From: Cyanophora paradoxa
Lineage: Eukaryota > Glaucocystophyceae > Cyanophorales > Cyanophoraceae
Length of the DNA stretch: 64,000 nucleotides
Assembly (NCBI GenBank): GCA_004431415.1
Contig: QPMI01000434.1
Span: forward strand, 124,001 to 188,000
Reading direction: 5' to 3'
Below the pieces are notes generated by a model. It ran no database searches. It worked only from the letters and a program-made list of their open reading frames with translations, and was not told where the DNA came from. The position numbers were made by a program, and so were the translations under genes. Shown here one piece after another: positions 62,495 to 64,000 of the stretch. Within the stretch, counting starts at the first letter, position 1, and the number at the start of each line of letters is the position of its first letter.

Positions 62495-64000
62495 ATGGCG
62501 GCCATCGCACCCGCAAAGAAGGTTAGACCCGCTCGTTGTGGCCGTGGAGTGTTGGAGTCGCTTCATTCCACCCGCCGCCCCCCTCTGACGAACTCGCCGG
62601 CGCAGACCCTCGTCTTCATCCCTTCAAAGCAGGAGGGATATGTCCTCGCAGATATCGTCAGTCAGAATGAGCGGGAGGTCCGGATCAGGCCGCGGGACAA
62701 AGGCGACCAGCAGGTGCGCCGCGCTCCCTGTTGCGCCTCCAGCGACTCGTAGATATGGAGGAATACACCTCTTGGCGTTAGCTAACCGCCGCGCCTGCGC
62801 GTTCCGAACGACCACGCAGGAGCGCTTGGTGCCGGTTACCGACATCCTGCCGTCGAACCCGGAGTCGGCCGCGCCGCCGGACGACAACACGGCGCTTATG
62901 CACCTACATGCGGCGTCGCTGCTGCACAATCTCCGCGTCCGCTACGACAAGGACCAAATCTACGTGCGCCGGTCCCTTCGATTGCTCCCTCGTTGCTCTC
63001 CACTGTGCCCACACCACTCGCTTACTTATTTCACCTCTTTGCGCAGACGTACACCGTGCGCGGGTCCCTCGCCGCTTCGCGCCGCGTTTGTGGAGGTTTG
63101 CGCTATTTGAACGTTTCGTGTCGCAGGCGTACATCCTGCTTGCGGTTAACCCGTACAAGACGCTGCCCATCTACGACGACTCTTTGATGGAAAGATACCG
63201 GGGAAAATCGATCGGCAAGGAGGTCCCGCACGTCTTCGCGGTGACCGACAGAGCCTACCGACTCATGAAGGCGGAGGGCATCAACCAGTCCATCGTCATC
63301 AGGCGAGCTTCCGTCTTTCTGCCATTTCCGTTCTTGGCCGGCGCTGAGCGTTTTCCGCGCCGCAGCGGCGAGTCCGGCGCCGGCAAGACCGAGACCAGCA
63401 AGGTCGGCCCTCTCGCGCTTCCTGTGTTTTCGCTGCCCGCCCGCGTTATCCTCCTCCTCCTCCGCAGTACGCCATGCGCTTCCTGGCGCACGTTGGGAAG
63501 GCGTCGGCGAAGGGCGAGCTGGGCGAGCGCGTGCTCGACACGAACCCCATCCTGGAGGCCTTCGGTAACGCCAAGACCCTCCGCAACAACAACTCCTCCC
63601 GCTTCGTGCGCCCGTCTCCTTCCTTTTCTCCTTCCTTCCGCGTTCTGCACCTGGCGTCCCGACCTCGCTTCCCTCTCCCCGCAGGGCAAGTACATCAAGA
63701 TCAACTTCAACAAGGACGGGTCCGTCGTTGGCGCCTCGATCGTCACCTGTGCGCCCTTCTGTTTGCTTGCCCGCCTCCTGCCCGCGCTCGCTGACCTCGC
63801 GCGCCTCGCAGACCTTCTTGAGCGGGTCCGATCGCTCCGCTTTCTCTCTCCTGCGCCCCCAAGCCCCGCTAACTCCCGCCTTCCTCCCCGCCTGCAGTCC
63901 CGCGTGACGCAGCAGGATAAGGACGAGCGGAACTACCACATCTTCTACCAGCTCTGCGCCGGCGCAAACGACGAGGAGCGGAGTGCGCGCGCCGCGCTCG
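62495..64000 (+). CDS. Myosin heavy chain, motor domain (5' part, runs off the window)
   Basis: Actin-based motor. ATG at 62495. The exons I can place are 62495-62521, 62606-62713 ([20 protein letters not shown]), 62820-62963 (to [10 protein letters not shown]), a 9-base exon 63047-63055 (TYT), and 63127-63302 ([20 protein letters not shown], ending GINQSIVI). These are followed by 63366-63402 (P-loop [13 protein letters not shown]), 63468-63605 (YAMRFLAHV to [20 protein letters not shown], switch I), 63685-63748 (GKYIKINF), a 14-base exon 63812-63825 (LLER) and 63898 onward ([20 protein letters not shown]). All joins keep frame. One intron (63303-63365) uses a GC donor. The class cannot be told without the tail. 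Confidence 0.93.

Overview
The window is nuclear DNA of a GC-rich unicellular eukaryote, most likely an alga. The host genes carry many short introns (about 60-150 bp) that start mostly GTGCG and end GCAG, and a few appear to use GC-AG. They include a slo-type potassium channel, a myosin, a mitochondrial ribosomal protein bL19m and a pyruvate decarboxylase. Frequent GC donors and abundant polinton-like viruses would fit a haptophyte, but that is inference.

Layout. 1-13.8 kb: exon-like fragments of an unknown gene, pyruvate decarboxylase (+), a DrrA-like ABC ATPase (-), bL19m (+), an unknown gene (-), and two PLAC8 cysteine-rich genes (+ and -). 13.8-15.3 kb: AT-richer repeat DNA. 15.3-45.0 kb: a three-level nest of mobile elements. 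45-52.4 kb: dispersed repeats, a 40-bp GC-rich minisatellite and no recognisable gene. 52.4-64 kb: a third PLAC8 gene (-), a kinase fragment, a 2-oxoglutarate oxygenase-like gene, the slo/BK channel and the 5' half of a myosin gene (all +).

The nest is the main result. A non-LTR retrotransposon (LINE, minus strand, 15513-44621) sits inside a fragment of an older copy of itself and is flanked by a 12-bp target duplication. A complete 22,643-bp polinton-like virus (16496-39138) sits inside that LINE's open reading frame. The virus has 426-bp terminal inverted repeats and a 6-bp ATATAG target duplication. Removing it with one ATATAG copy rejoins the LINE frame exactly.

The virus is much less GC-rich than the host. 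It carries a protein-primed DNA polymerase B, a retroviral-type integrase, an HNH-AP2 endonuclease, an A32/FtsK-like packaging ATPase, a putative major capsid protein, two putative minor capsid proteins, a patatin-like phospholipase, a 2000-residue fibre with a C-terminal S74 chaperone domain, a pair of paralogous putative structural proteins and several small unknowns. The polymerase has at least five frameshifts. The integrase, one minor capsid gene, the phospholipase and one paralogue have one each. The capsid, ATPase and giant fibre genes are open. This means either an endogenous virus in early decay or uncorrected single-base sequence errors.
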